Origin: Candidatus Izemoplasmatales bacterium
GTDB lineage: Bacteria; Bacillota_I; Bacilli_A; Izemoplasmatales; Hujiaoplasmataceae
Reading direction: 5' to 3'
Assembly: GCA_028698875.1 (NCBI GenBank)
Contig: JAQVVR010000004.1
Span: 1-64,000 of the forward strand
Length of the DNA stretch: 64,000 nt
Within the stretch, counting starts at the first letter, position 1; each line of letters starts with the position of its first letter. Shown here piece by piece: positions 8,443-16,053 of the stretch. The position numbers were made by a program, and so were the translations under genes. The notes below the pieces were generated by a model that was not told the DNA's origin, made no database searches, and saw only the letters and a program-made list of their open reading frames with translations.

Positions 8443-8691
8443 ATGGCTGTAAACTTTGAAAAATTGATCATGGATCTAGTGGCGCCATTGGTCGTGCACC
8501 CTGAGGATCTATTAGTAAAAAAGTTCTCCGAAGATGAAGAATCGATTACTATTCAGGTTATTGTTCATAAAGATGATCTGGGTCGCGTCATCGGCAAAGG
8601 TGGAAAGATTGCCAATGCGATTCGAACAATCTCTTATGCCGCCGCTTCACGAATCGGAAAAAAAATAAATATCGATATTGATTCATTCTAA
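8443..8691 (+). CDS. khpA: KH-domain RNA-binding protein KhpA
   Basis: KhpA (YlqC) is a single KH-domain RNA-binding protein that, with KhpB, binds many transcripts and influences cell division in Firmicutes. This 82-residue protein has the KH GXXG loop in GRVIGKGGKIANAIRTI and the flanking strand ITIQVIVHKDDLG. ATG at 8443 is preferred over the GTG at 8434 because AGGTG sits just upstream. It is co-transcribed with rpsP and followed by a terminator. Confidence 0.92.
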   Translation: MAVNFEKLIMDLVAPLVVHPEDLLVKKFSEDEESITIQVIVHKDDLGRVIGKGGKIANAIRTISYAAASRIGKKINIDIDSF

Positions 8692-8713
8692 AAAAGACGA
8701 CACGTCTTTTTTG
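8690..8713 (+). terminator. Terminator of the rpsP-khpA operon
   Basis: AAAAAAGACG (8690-8699) and CGTCTTTTTT (8703-8712) form a 10-bp stem with a 3-base loop; the first bases overlap the khpA stop. Confidence 0.85.
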
Positions 8714-8732
8714 TTTCTCAGAAGGGATGTCA

Positions 8733-9167
8733 ATGAAAAAGACCATAGCGGTTAGTGCATGCCTTCTTGGATGCGACTGTAAGTACAATGGTGGATCTAA
8801 TCTTGATGAAGATGTAGTTAAATTTGTCAAAGGTTATAAAGTGGTTTCGGTATGCCCAGAAGTTTTAGGCGGAATGTCGACTCCGCGAATACCATCAGAA
8901 ATTCAACCCAACGGAAAAGTAATGAATAAAGCCGGAGAAGATGTCAGTGCGTTTTTTGAACGCGGAAAAGTGGCAACTCTAGCTATTTTAAAAGCACAAC
9001 AATGCACAGAAATAGTTTTGATGGATGGAAGTCCTTCTTGTGGTTATACCCAAGTTTACGATGGGACATTTACCCGCCATTATATACCTGGCATCGGAAT
9101 CACAGCAAAATTTTTAACAGATAACGGTATTTCCATTGTGGATCCCCACAAAAATGGTCAGCGTTAA
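8733..9167 (+). CDS. DUF523 (TudS-like) iron-sulfur protein
   Basis: This 144-residue member of DUF523 belongs to the family that includes TudS, a [4Fe-4S]-dependent 2-thiouracil desulfurase. The three conserved cysteine sites of the family are visible: SACLLGCDCKYNG, VCPEVLGGMSTPR and MDGSPSCGYTQVYDG. Whether this copy acts on thiouracil is not known. The start at 8733 follows GAAGGGATG. The stop codon lies inside the stem of a terminator. Confidence 0.8.
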   Translation: MKKTIAVSACLLGCDCKYNGGSNLDEDVVKFVKGYKVVSVCPEVLGGMSTPRIPSEIQPNGKVMNKAGEDVSAFFERGKVATLAILKAQQCTEIVLMDGSPSCGYTQVYDGTFTRHYIPGIGITAKFLTDNGISIVDPHKNGQR

Positions 9168-9180
9168 GCTGACCTTTTCT
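9156..9180 (+). terminator. Terminator overlapping the end of the DUF523 gene
   Basis: GGTCAGC (9156-9162) pairs with GCTGACC (9168-9174), followed by TTTTCTTT. Confidence 0.8.
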
Positions 9181-9282
9181 TTGCTTATACATCAAAAAAT
9201 ATCAAAAAAAATTATGGCTGAATGGAATGACACTATCAGTCGTGTTATAATATCTTGTCACAATAAGAAATGAGTGATATTT

Positions 9283-10917
9283 ATGGAAATGGAATTTGAA
9301 ATGAAAAAAGAGTTACAAATGGGAATTGAAGAAATGGGATTTGTAGAATTGACTGACATCCAGAAGGTAACCATGCCCTTATTACTTGAAGGCAAGGACG
9401 TTATCGGTCATTCACACACGGGAACGGGGAAAACAGCGGCATACGCGATTCCAATTTTAGAAAAAATCGATTTTGAATCCGATGCCATTCAATCGTTAAT
9501 TATTTGTCCGACTCGTGAGTTATCCTTACAGATTCGCGACGAGATATTGCGAATTTCTAAGTATCTTCCCAAGGTTAAAGTGGTTACTGTATATGGTGGT
9601 GATCCCATAACCAATCAGATTTATGCCTTGAAGAAAAAGCCACAGATTATTGTTGGTACTCCCGGAAGAACAATTGATCACCTTGAACGTCACACGATCA
9701 AACTGGACCAATTGACTTTTATGGTTATGGATGAAGCTGATGAAATGCTCAAAATGGGCTTTCAGGAAGATATTGAAAAAATATTTAGTTTTATTCCGGA
9801 AAAGCGCCAAACAATGATGTTTTCGGCTACGATGCCGCGAACAGTTCTTGCCTTAGCCAAAAGCTATATGAATAATCCGGAGATAATAAAAATCATTGGT
9901 AAAGAAGAAACCAACGAAGATGTTGTCCAATACTATTATAAAGTTAAACGGGAGAACAAGACCGAAGCTATCTATCGATTACTTAATGTATATCGACCAA
10001 AGTTAGCATTGATTTTTTGCAATACGAAGGCTAAAGTTGATGAATTAACACAACAGTTAATCGAGCGAGGAATCAACTGCGATAAAATTCATGGTGATTT
10101 ACCGCAATCCACCCGATTAGATGTTTTAAAGAAGTTTCATAATGGCGTCATTGAAGTTATGGTTGCGACTGATGTTGCCGCCCGAGGACTTGATATAAAA
10201 GCTGTAGAAGCAGTTTTCAATTACGATGTTCCGGAAAAAGCAGATTACTATGTTCACCGAATTGGTCGAACTGGCCGAATCGGTAATATCGGTTATTCTT
10301 TTACATTGGTATCCAAAGGGGAAATGAAACAAATCGAAGAAATCGAACGATTGTTAAAAACTAAAATCAAAAAACGGAGTATTCCGACTTATGATAAGGT
10401 TCTTGACGTTAAAAACGAAAAACTCATCGCTCGAATTGTTGAACTTGCCGACTCGGAAAATTGTGATAAAGAGTATGAAATTCTTAACAAAGCGATTGCA
10501 ACTCCATTAACCGAGGATAAGATTATTGTCGCACTTTTAAAAATGCTTGCCAAAGAAAGTTCAGTGGAAGTAAATCAAGAAGACATCAATGAGGAATTTG
10601 AAATTCGTCGTGATTTTAACCGGGGAGCAGCGTCAAATGATAAAACCGCGCGATTCCATCTTAACATCGGTAAGATTGACGATTTAACCGTCTCCGACAT
10701 TCTTGATTTTGTTTGCTCGAAAATCCAAGTTCAACGTCGGGAAGTTCAAGACATCGCCATTTTGACGGAGTTTTCATTTTTTACGGTTCCTTCACAGTTC
10801 GCCGATGGGGTTATGATCAAACTTAATGGATCTAAATTAAAAGGAAAAACAGCAAAACTTTCCGCATCTAAACCAATGAATTCGGAACGAAAACGTTTTG
10901 ATAATTATCGTCACTAG
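9283..10917 (+). CDS. DEAD-box RNA helicase with DbpA-type RNA-binding domain
   Basis: This 544-residue ATP-dependent RNA helicase remodels structured RNA, probably in ribosome assembly or mRNA turnover. Motifs in order: the Q motif TDIQKVTMPLLLEG, Walker A HTGTGKTAAYA, PTRELSLQ, VGTPGR, DEAD in VMDEADEMLKMGF, SAT in MFSATMP, then helicase C-domain motifs VATDVAARGLDI and HRIGRTGR. The last 75 residues (DDLTVSDILDF to KLKGKTAKLSA) match the DbpA/DeaD C-terminal RNA-binding fold. It is closest in layout to DeaD/CsdA or DbpA; I do not assign one. The start at 9283 is preferred over GTG at 9274. Confidence 0.92.
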   Translation: MEMEFEMKKELQMGIEEMGFVELTDIQKVTMPLLLEGKDVIGHSHTGTGKTAAYAIPILEKIDFESDAIQSLIICPTRELSLQIRDEILRISKYLPKVKVVTVYGGDPITNQIYALKKKPQIIVGTPGRTIDHLERHTIKLDQLTFMVMDEADEMLKMGFQEDIEKIFSFIPEKRQTMMFSATMPRTVLALAKSYMNNPEIIKIIGKEETNEDVVQYYYKVKRENKTEAIYRLLNVYRPKLALIFCNTKAKVDELTQQLIERGINCDKIHGDLPQSTRLDVLKKFHNGVIEVMVATDVAARGLDIKAVEAVFNYDVPEKADYYVHRIGRTGRIGNIGYSFTLVSKGEMKQIEEIERLLKTKIKKRSIPTYDKVLDVKNEKLIARIVELADSENCDKEYEILNKAIATPLTEDKIIVALLKMLAKESSVEVNQEDINEEFEIRRDFNRGAASNDKTARFHLNIGKIDDLTVSDILDFVCSKIQVQRREVQDIAILTEFSFFTVPSQFADGVMIKLNGSKLKGKTAKLSASKPMNSERKRFDNYRH

Positions 10918-11002
10918 ATAAAAACCTCAACAAACCATCATTGCACTATCGGATTTGATGGGCTATAATAGTAATAAGTATTATTGAAAGGGAGAGATGA
11001 AG

Positions 11003-11857
11003 ATGAAAAAACTAGGTGTTTTAGTTTGTACAAACTCAGCAATTGACTATATCCCGCACAAGTACGATATCCGCATTATTCGATCAACGATTTTAATGGG
11101 TGGAAAAGAATACATTGATTTTGAAGAACTTACAGCTGAACAATTCTACCATATGCTAGAAGCAGATCCAGAATTATTTCCGCGGACGGCGATGGCTTCA
11201 ACCGGTACAATGCTTGAAGCTTATGAAAAATATCGTGATGAAGGGTGTGATGAAGTTCTTTTCATCACCATCTCAAGCAAAATGAGTGGTATCAATGAAA
11301 ATGCCATGATTGCCGCAAAGATGGTTGAAGGGGTCCATGTGACTGTTTTTGATTCTAAGACCGTCGGTTATCTCCAATGCAAAATGGCATTTACAGCTTG
11401 TGAGATGGCTGAAAAAGGGGCTTCAATGGCAGAAATCATGAAAGAATTAGAATTCATTCGTGATAACAATAAAATTTATTTTGCTGTCGATAATCTAAAA
11501 TATTTAGTAAAAAACGGTCGGTTATCAAATGCTGCCGGATTCTTTGCAGAAGTCCTAAAAATCAAACCATTACTTGAAATTGACAAAGCTGGTGCCGTTG
11601 TTTCCATCGAAAAGATTCGCACTTTCCGTAAAGCTTTAGAACGAGTAGTGGAAAAATTCTTAGAAGAAACCGAAGGCAAAGAATACGAGCCATTTATCAT
11701 TCACGCCAATAATCCCGAAGGTGTCAAGTTTGTTCGTGATACCGTCTTAGCTGCTCGTCCTCAATCAGGCGAAATTAAAGATTATTTCTTAACTCCTGCT
11801 GTGGGAGCTCATTGCGGACCAAAAGCTATGACAATTGGGTACGTTTTAAAGAAATAA
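11003..11857 (+). CDS. DegV-family fatty-acid-binding protein
   Basis: DegV (FakB-type) proteins bind a fatty acid and, in Firmicutes, present it to the kinase FakA for phosphorylation. The 284-residue length is normal. Visible family features are the TMASTGTMLEAYEK region, ITISSKMSGINENA (the Ser-containing lipid head-group site), VTVFDSKTVGYLQ and the C-terminal GAHCGPKAMTIGYV. FakA is not in this window. The start at 11003 has GGGAG at proper spacing; the ATG at 10997 is too close to it. Confidence 0.9.
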   Translation: MKKLGVLVCTNSAIDYIPHKYDIRIIRSTILMGGKEYIDFEELTAEQFYHMLEADPELFPRTAMASTGTMLEAYEKYRDEGCDEVLFITISSKMSGINENAMIAAKMVEGVHVTVFDSKTVGYLQCKMAFTACEMAEKGASMAEIMKELEFIRDNNKIYFAVDNLKYLVKNGRLSNAAGFFAEVLKIKPLLEIDKAGAVVSIEKIRTFRKALERVVEKFLEETEGKEYEPFIIHANNPEGVKFVRDTVLAARPQSGEIKDYFLTPAVGAHCGPKAMTIGYVLKK

Positions 11858-11870
11858 AAGAGGTGGGTTC

Positions 11871-12203
11871 ATGATCAATAGCGATATCATCCGTGGCAAT
11901 GTCGATGCGATAATATTGAAATTGCTAATGGAACAAGACATGTACGGTTATGAATTAGCCAATGTCATCAAGACCCGAACTAAAGATAAATTTAGTATTA
12001 AAGAAGCTACTCTATATTCGGCTGTCACTAGACTGGAATCCCGTGAGCTGATATCTTCATATATTGGTGAAAAAACACGGGGTGGAAAACGTCGGTATTA
12101 TCGGATTACGTCGTTTGGGAAAGCTTACTATGCCGAAATCATCAAGGATTGGCAATTTATGAAGGAAATTATGGTCGCAATCATCGGGAGTGACATCGGA
12201 TGA
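11871..12203 (+). CDS. PadR-family transcriptional regulator
   Basis: This 110-residue winged-helix regulator of the PadR type acts as a small cytosolic DNA-binding repressor. The family pattern is clear: ILKLLMEQDMYGYELANVI, then FSIKEATLYSAVTRLE, then GGKRRYYRITSFGKAYYAE. AGAGGTGGG precedes the ATG. Its stop overlaps the start of the next gene by four bases. This PadR plus small membrane protein pair is common in Firmicutes, where the PadR usually represses its own operon. Confidence 0.9.
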   Translation: MINSDIIRGNVDAIILKLLMEQDMYGYELANVIKTRTKDKFSIKEATLYSAVTRLESRELISSYIGEKTRGGKRRYYRITSFGKAYYAEIIKDWQFMKEIMVAIIGSDIG

Positions 12204-12622
12204 ATAAAATTAAGAAATTTGTTTCTAACCTTTTAAAAGATTATTTTTCTGAGCAAGATAAAAAAGAACTAATCACAATCTTGACTACAAGTCTAGAAGA
12301 AAAAGTCGAAGATCTTGTGGAACAAGGAACTCCCGTTGATAAAGCAATTGAGCAGTCAATTAATGAATTTGGTTCCGCCGATGACGTTTTGGATGCCTTT
12401 CCAAAGAAAGATGTTGATCATAAACAAAAATTGATAATGACCCGGAAACATCAATTTTGGTATGCGGTTTTAGGATATATCTTGATTGTTGGGTTAGCGG
12501 TCTTTTTCAATTTAACCTTTCTGGCTTTTTTCCATAATGTATATTGGTTTATTGTAGTAGCCATCGGGATGGTATTTTGGCCGGGAACCATGTTTTTTCA
12601 TTATCGAGAAGCAAAAAAATAG
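12200..12622 (+). CDS. Membrane protein with DUF1700/permease-prefix-like N-terminus
   Basis: This 140-residue protein has a charged helical N-terminal half (residues 1-80) resembling the permease prefix or DUF1700 domain: KKELITILTTSLEEKVEDLVEQG followed by AIEQSINEFGSADDVLDAF. Two transmembrane helices follow at about 88-108 and 113-133. It is translationally coupled to the PadR gene through an ATGA overlap. Such partners are thought to sense or mediate envelope stress, but the function is not established. A terminator follows at once. Confidence 0.8.
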   Translation: MNKIKKFVSNLLKDYFSEQDKKELITILTTSLEEKVEDLVEQGTPVDKAIEQSINEFGSADDVLDAFPKKDVDHKQKLIMTRKHQFWYAVLGYILIVGLAVFFNLTFLAFFHNVYWFIVVAIGMVFWPGTMFFHYREAKK

Positions 12623-12644
12623 ACTTCGTATGAAGTCTTTTTTG
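12621..12644 (+). terminator. Terminator of the padR operon
   Basis: AGACTTC (12621-12627) pairs with GAAGTCT (12632-12638), followed by six T residues; the stop codon overlaps the stem. Confidence 0.85.
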
Positions 12645-12690
12645 TTAGAAATGGATTCACGAAGATGATATAATAATGCTAGGTGAAACG

Positions 12691-13200
12691 ATGAAATTAC
12701 GAAAAATCATTATTTTAGGTATTATGGTAGCGATTAGTATCGTTGTATCGATAGTCGAAGCGCAAATCTCGACTTTTTTATTCATAATTCCTGGTGTCAA
12801 ATTGGGACTAGCTAATATCGTTACTTTGGTAGTATTATATGTATTCGGGTGGAAAGATGCTTTGATTGTTCTGGTGCTGAGAATCGCCCTTGTTGCTCTT
12901 TTATACTCGGCTATGCCGGCCCCTTTATTAAGCTTTGCTGGTGGCATATTGGCATTTGTCATGATGGTTGTCTTTAAAAAGATTAATCGTTTTTCAATTC
13001 TATCAGTTTCTGTTGTTGGAGCTCTATTTCATATGGTTGGGCAGATTGTGATGGCAATCTTTATTTTAGGAACGGAAGAATTACTTTATTATTTGCCTTA
13101 CATGATGATTATCAGCGTTCCCACTGGAATTATTACCGGGCTAGTGGCTAAACGATTAACACTTGTATGTGATAATATGATCAATTCTGATAAAAAATAA
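12691..13200 (+). CDS. Gx-transporter family membrane protein
   Basis: This 169-residue polytopic membrane protein with five to six helices belongs to the Gx_transp family (Pfam PF07456), often annotated as heptaprenyl diphosphate synthase component I. The hallmark is FIIPGVKLGLANIVTLVVLY near residues 36-55. The family resembles ECF-type substrate-binding subunits. In many Firmicutes it neighbours NusG_II, ApbE or FMN-binding proteins, all present nearby here except the last, so a role in flavin or quinone handling is possible. The start at 12691 follows AGGTGA. A shared terminator separates it from apbE. Confidence 0.8.
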   Translation: MKLRKIIILGIMVAISIVVSIVEAQISTFLFIIPGVKLGLANIVTLVVLYVFGWKDALIVLVLRIALVALLYSAMPAPLLSFAGGILAFVMMVVFKKINRFSILSVSVVGALFHMVGQIVMAIFILGTEELLYYLPYMMIISVPTGIITGLVAKRLTLVCDNMINSDKK

Positions 13201-13237
13201 AGAAAACGGGTTTCGTAGGAGAAACTCGTTTTCTTTA
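13201..13237. terminator. Bidirectional terminator between Gx transporter and apbE
   Basis: AGAAAACGGGTTTC (13201-13214) pairs with 13221-13234 over 14 bp with one G-U pair. T-rich sequence flanks both sides. Confidence 0.85.
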
Positions 13238-14512
13238 TTCAATCGTAATTAAAGGTTTATATACACCAGAACTTACTTCAATTTGTGATTCGTTTAGTCC
13301 CGAAGACTGATAAAAACTTCCATCAGCGCAGTACCAGATAGCTTCTAATCCTCCCGTAGCTTCGACAAAAGCCAAACCATCTTGATAAGACATTAAAAAT
13401 AACGCAGTGGAATAGATATCACCCATTGCCCCATTTTCGCAGATGATTGTGACCGATAAAAGCGCATTAGAAGGAGTGATGATGATATTATTTTCATCAT
13501 CAATACTCAGAGTGATTTGATTTCCACCAGGGCGATGGGTTGTGGGATTGATGATGTGATGATAGACAATATTGTCTGTTTGACCAATGAAGAAATTCTG
13601 ATATGAGCCACTGGTTACAACTGACATTCCAGCCATTATTTTCAGATATGCGTAATATGAAGAGAAGTACGAAGATGTCAAAGAGGGCTTAGTCAAAGCG
13701 ATATAGAAACTACCATCTTGACGGTTGGGGTTAATTCCCCCAGCTTTAATATTCGAATTTCCTGAATTGAGAATATAGATAATATTTTGCGCATCAAGCA
13801 AATCGGAAATGACCTCAGCAGTGTACCCTTTGCCAAATCCGCCCAGATCTAAACCCATTCCGGGTTTAGCAAAACGGATAGACAAATTCGTTTCGTCAAG
13901 TATAATATCATCGGGATCAATATTATATGATGCATCAAGCACAACCTCTGAAGGCAAGGGACAAACCGAGTAATTATATTCCGATGTCGTGCACGCAAAA
14001 CTTTCTCTAGCATCATGCCAAAGTGATGAGATTGGAGAGATTGCAATATTAAAAAGCAAACCGTTACTAGATACAATATCCGATTCAACATCCAATGCGT
14101 ATTGAAGCGCTGTAAACAAATCTTCATCAATAGTCTTAGTACCATAATAATTATCGCTAGGAATGTTGGAATCGCGATTAATCGTGAAAACATTTTCGAT
14201 ATTAGCGTATGCATTATATTTATCAAATAAATCATGATAATGTTGTAAAGTATTTTCGACCGTATCATAAACTGCTAAAACATCATATGCTGGGGTTTGG
14301 GGATAATATAGAGTTAATGATATCGTAGTATTAAAATATGATATCCACGATTTTGTACAGACATAAACCCCTGTAGAACTGTTTAACGAACAGTATTCGT
14401 CATTTGGGTTCGTCAAGGATGACGTGACTTCAGATGTCGTAGTTAATCCATTACAGCCAATCAAACCCCATATTAGCAAGCTCAACAAAACCACGAAAAA
14501 CCGTTTTTTCAT
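13235..14512 (-). CDS. ApbE-type FAD:protein FMN transferase lipoprotein
   Basis: ApbE enzymes attach FMN covalently to Thr or Ser of extracytosolic redox proteins. This 425-residue copy has a lipoprotein signal ending in LIGC, so it works on the outer membrane face. Family motifs: MGLDLGGFGKGYTAEV (FAD binding and Mg site), YILNSGNSNIKAGG, SVVTSGSYQNFF, HIINPTTHRPGG and GDIYSTALFLMS. The family's usual ADALST is replaced by GDIYST, which keeps the metal-binding Asp. It is longer than typical (about 330) because of an extended N-terminal segment. No obvious FMN-bearing partner with the DxxTGAT-type motif is visible in the window. Confidence 0.88.
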   Translation of the reverse strand: MKKRFFVVLLSLLIWGLIGCNGLTTTSEVTSSLTNPNDEYCSLNSSTGVYVCTKSWISYFNTTISLTLYYPQTPAYDVLAVYDTVENTLQHYHDLFDKYNAYANIENVFTINRDSNIPSDNYYGTKTIDEDLFTALQYALDVESDIVSSNGLLFNIAISPISSLWHDARESFACTTSEYNYSVCPLPSEVVLDASYNIDPDDIILDETNLSIRFAKPGMGLDLGGFGKGYTAEVISDLLDAQNIIYILNSGNSNIKAGGINPNRQDGSFYIALTKPSLTSSYFSSYYAYLKIMAGMSVVTSGSYQNFFIGQTDNIVYHHIINPTTHRPGGNQITLSIDDENNIIITPSNALLSVTIICENGAMGDIYSTALFLMSYQDGLAFVEATGGLEAIWYCADGSFYQSSGLNESQIEVSSGVYKPLITIE

Positions 14513-14579
14513 ATTATCACCTGGAAATTATTATATCAAATTTTGGCAAGTAGACAACAAAATTGTCTCGATAGGAAGA

Positions 14580-14608
14580 TTGAATATATAACTAAAATCG
14601 AGTATAAT
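14580..14608 (+). promoter_or_regulatory. Promoter before the NusG_II gene
   Basis: TTGAAT (14580-14585), 17-base spacer, TATAAT (14603-14608). Confidence 0.8.
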
Positions 14609-14625
14609 GAATACGAGTTATCGCT

Positions 14626-15135
14626 GTGAAAGGTGGTCTTACCATAAAAAAAATCGATTTCATCTTCATCGGTGGTCTGTTAATACTTGGCATTGGCCTT
14701 TTACTGGGTATCAAGTTGATGGAAGATGCGAATTCATCGGAAACAGCATATGCAAGAGTGTTTTATAAAGATGAGCTAATTCTCATGATTGATTTACACG
14801 ATCCATCTCAATATATCGTCTATGAGACTCAATATCATGATGATATCATCATTACTTTTGCTGCCAGTGGATATTTTTATGTTCCCGGCACGACGACGGT
14901 AAATACAGATCCACTCGATAGTAATGTCAATGTTCCGCGTGTCAAATTATATGTCAATCGCAATCAAGCGACAATTGAAGTCTTGTATCAAGAAAGCCCG
15001 CGTGATATCTGTGAATTACAAGGCTCAACCAATTCCAGTTTAAAACCGTTGGTATGTCTTCCTAATGAACTAGTAATTACTGTTATTACCGAAATTTCAG
15101 AAACTGATTTTATTCCGGATGGAGTGTTATCATAA
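14626..15135 (+). CDS. NusG domain II (NusG_II) membrane-anchored protein
   Basis: This protein of about 165 residues has one N-terminal transmembrane helix (FIFIGGLLILGIGLLLGIKL) and an extracytosolic NusG_II domain. The domain shows RVFYKDELILMIDL and, near the C-terminus, ESPRDICELQG followed by LVCLPNELVITVI, the paired-Cys pattern of the family. NusG_II proteins often cluster with ApbE and Gx transporters in extracytosolic flavin electron-transfer loci. The start is unusual: the GTG at 14626 has no upstream site and lies only about 12 bases after the predicted transcription start. The only good site, AAAGGTGG (14629-14636), is spaced for an ATA codon at 14644. Confidence 0.8.
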   Translation: MKGGLTIKKIDFIFIGGLLILGIGLLLGIKLMEDANSSETAYARVFYKDELILMIDLHDPSQYIVYETQYHDDIIITFAASGYFYVPGTTTVNTDPLDSNVNVPRVKLYVNRNQATIEVLYQESPRDICELQGSTNSSLKPLVCLPNELVITVITEISETDFIPDGVLS

Positions 15136-15353
15136 TGAACGATTATGTTTTTTCGGTTTTAAGGATTGTTTTGTTTTTTATTGCCACGCCGTTTGTTTTT
15201 AAGGCTTTGCAGGCAGTTGATTTTTCTCGGCTGTTTAAAGCCAATTCAAGCAATCAAATTCGCTTGATTATTATATTTTTATCGGTGATTATTGGATATT
15301 TTTTCATTGATGTTCTGGTTTCGCTTTTTGAATATGTCAATAGTTTGGTATAA
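15135..15353 (+). CDS. DUF1146 family small membrane protein (YwzB-like)
   Basis: This 72-residue protein has two transmembrane helices (YVFSVLRIVLFFIATPFVF and LIIIFLSVIIGYFFIDVLVS) separated by the conserved linker AVDFSRLFKANSSNQIR. The layout and linker match DUF1146/YwzB, a family of unknown function in Bacilli. Its ATG overlaps the stop codon of the NusG_II gene, so the two are translationally coupled. A terminator lies just downstream. Confidence 0.75.
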   Translation: MNDYVFSVLRIVLFFIATPFVFKALQAVDFSRLFKANSSNQIRLIIIFLSVIIGYFFIDVLVSLFEYVNSLV

Positions 15354-15354
15354 T

Positions 15355-15966
15355 CTAAAGAAAGCGGCGATACGAACGGACAATTTCGACCTGATGGTCG
15401 GAAGCTGTCCGTTTTTTTATTTCTTCTGTGATTCGTTTGGTTTTATCTTGAGCGCAGGAAAAAAAGAATACCGCGCTTTCACCATAGGACTCGTTTGTTA
15501 GTTCTGCCACCAAACGCAAATATGATCCAATCGCTCCAGATGATTCGATATCAGTTTCTAAGCGACATTCATCGTATTCGACTGGGAAGGTTAAGATAGC
15601 ATTATCAGTGCAGCACCGAATTGTTTTGGCATAAGCGCGAATCAAACCACCGGCGCCGAGTTTGATGCCTCCAAAATAACGAACGACTACCGCGACCACG
15701 TCGGTCAGATGCTTTTTTTTCAGAATTTCCAGCATCGGAAAGCCTGCTGTTTTTTGCGGCTCACCATCATCAAAGGCTTTTTCCGCTACGATTACTGAGG
15801 AAAGGATATAGGCATAACAGACATGAGTTGCTTGCGGATGGTTTGTCTGGCACCAATTTAGAAACGCTGTGACTTCAGTAATTGTTTGAACGGGCGCTAA
15901 AAACCCGATAAACCGGGACTTGTTAATTTGCCATTCATATTGAAGAGTTTCTCGGATTGAGTTCAT
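15355..15966 (-). CDS. YigZ/IMPACT family protein
   Basis: This 203-residue protein of the UPF0029/IMPACT family is cytosolic and linked to translation regulation or nucleic-acid binding, but not biochemically settled. Core motifs are NKSRFIGFLAPV, the stretch HPQATHVCYAYIL, EKAFDDGEPQKTAGFPML and VVRYFGGIKLGAGGLIRAYA. The C-terminal DUF1949 half follows. The start at 15966 is supported by GGTGAT six bases upstream. A longer reading would run into the divergent promoter region shared with cca. Its 3' end encodes the terminator of the opposite operon. Confidence 0.9.
   Translation of the reverse strand: MNSIRETLQYEWQINKSRFIGFLAPVQTITEVTAFLNWCQTNHPQATHVCYAYILSSVIVAEKAFDDGEPQKTAGFPMLEILKKKHLTDVVAVVVRYFGGIKLGAGGLIRAYAKTIRCCTDNAILTFPVEYDECRLETDIESSGAIGSYLRLVAELTNESYGESAVFFFSCAQDKTKRITEEIKKRTASDHQVEIVRSYRRFL
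15376..15419 (+). terminator. Terminator of the NusG_II operon, inside the yigZ coding end
   Basis: ACGGACA (15376-15382) pairs with TGTCCGT (15406-15412), with a nested stem CGACC/GGTCG and seven T residues after it. It lies within the last codons of the oppositely oriented YigZ gene. Confidence 0.8.
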
Positions 15967-16053
15967 AAAATCACCGCATTCATTATAGCATGTTACCGAT
16001 AATTTTAATAGAAATAATGATGAGTCCATGATATAATATGAACGGTGATTTTG

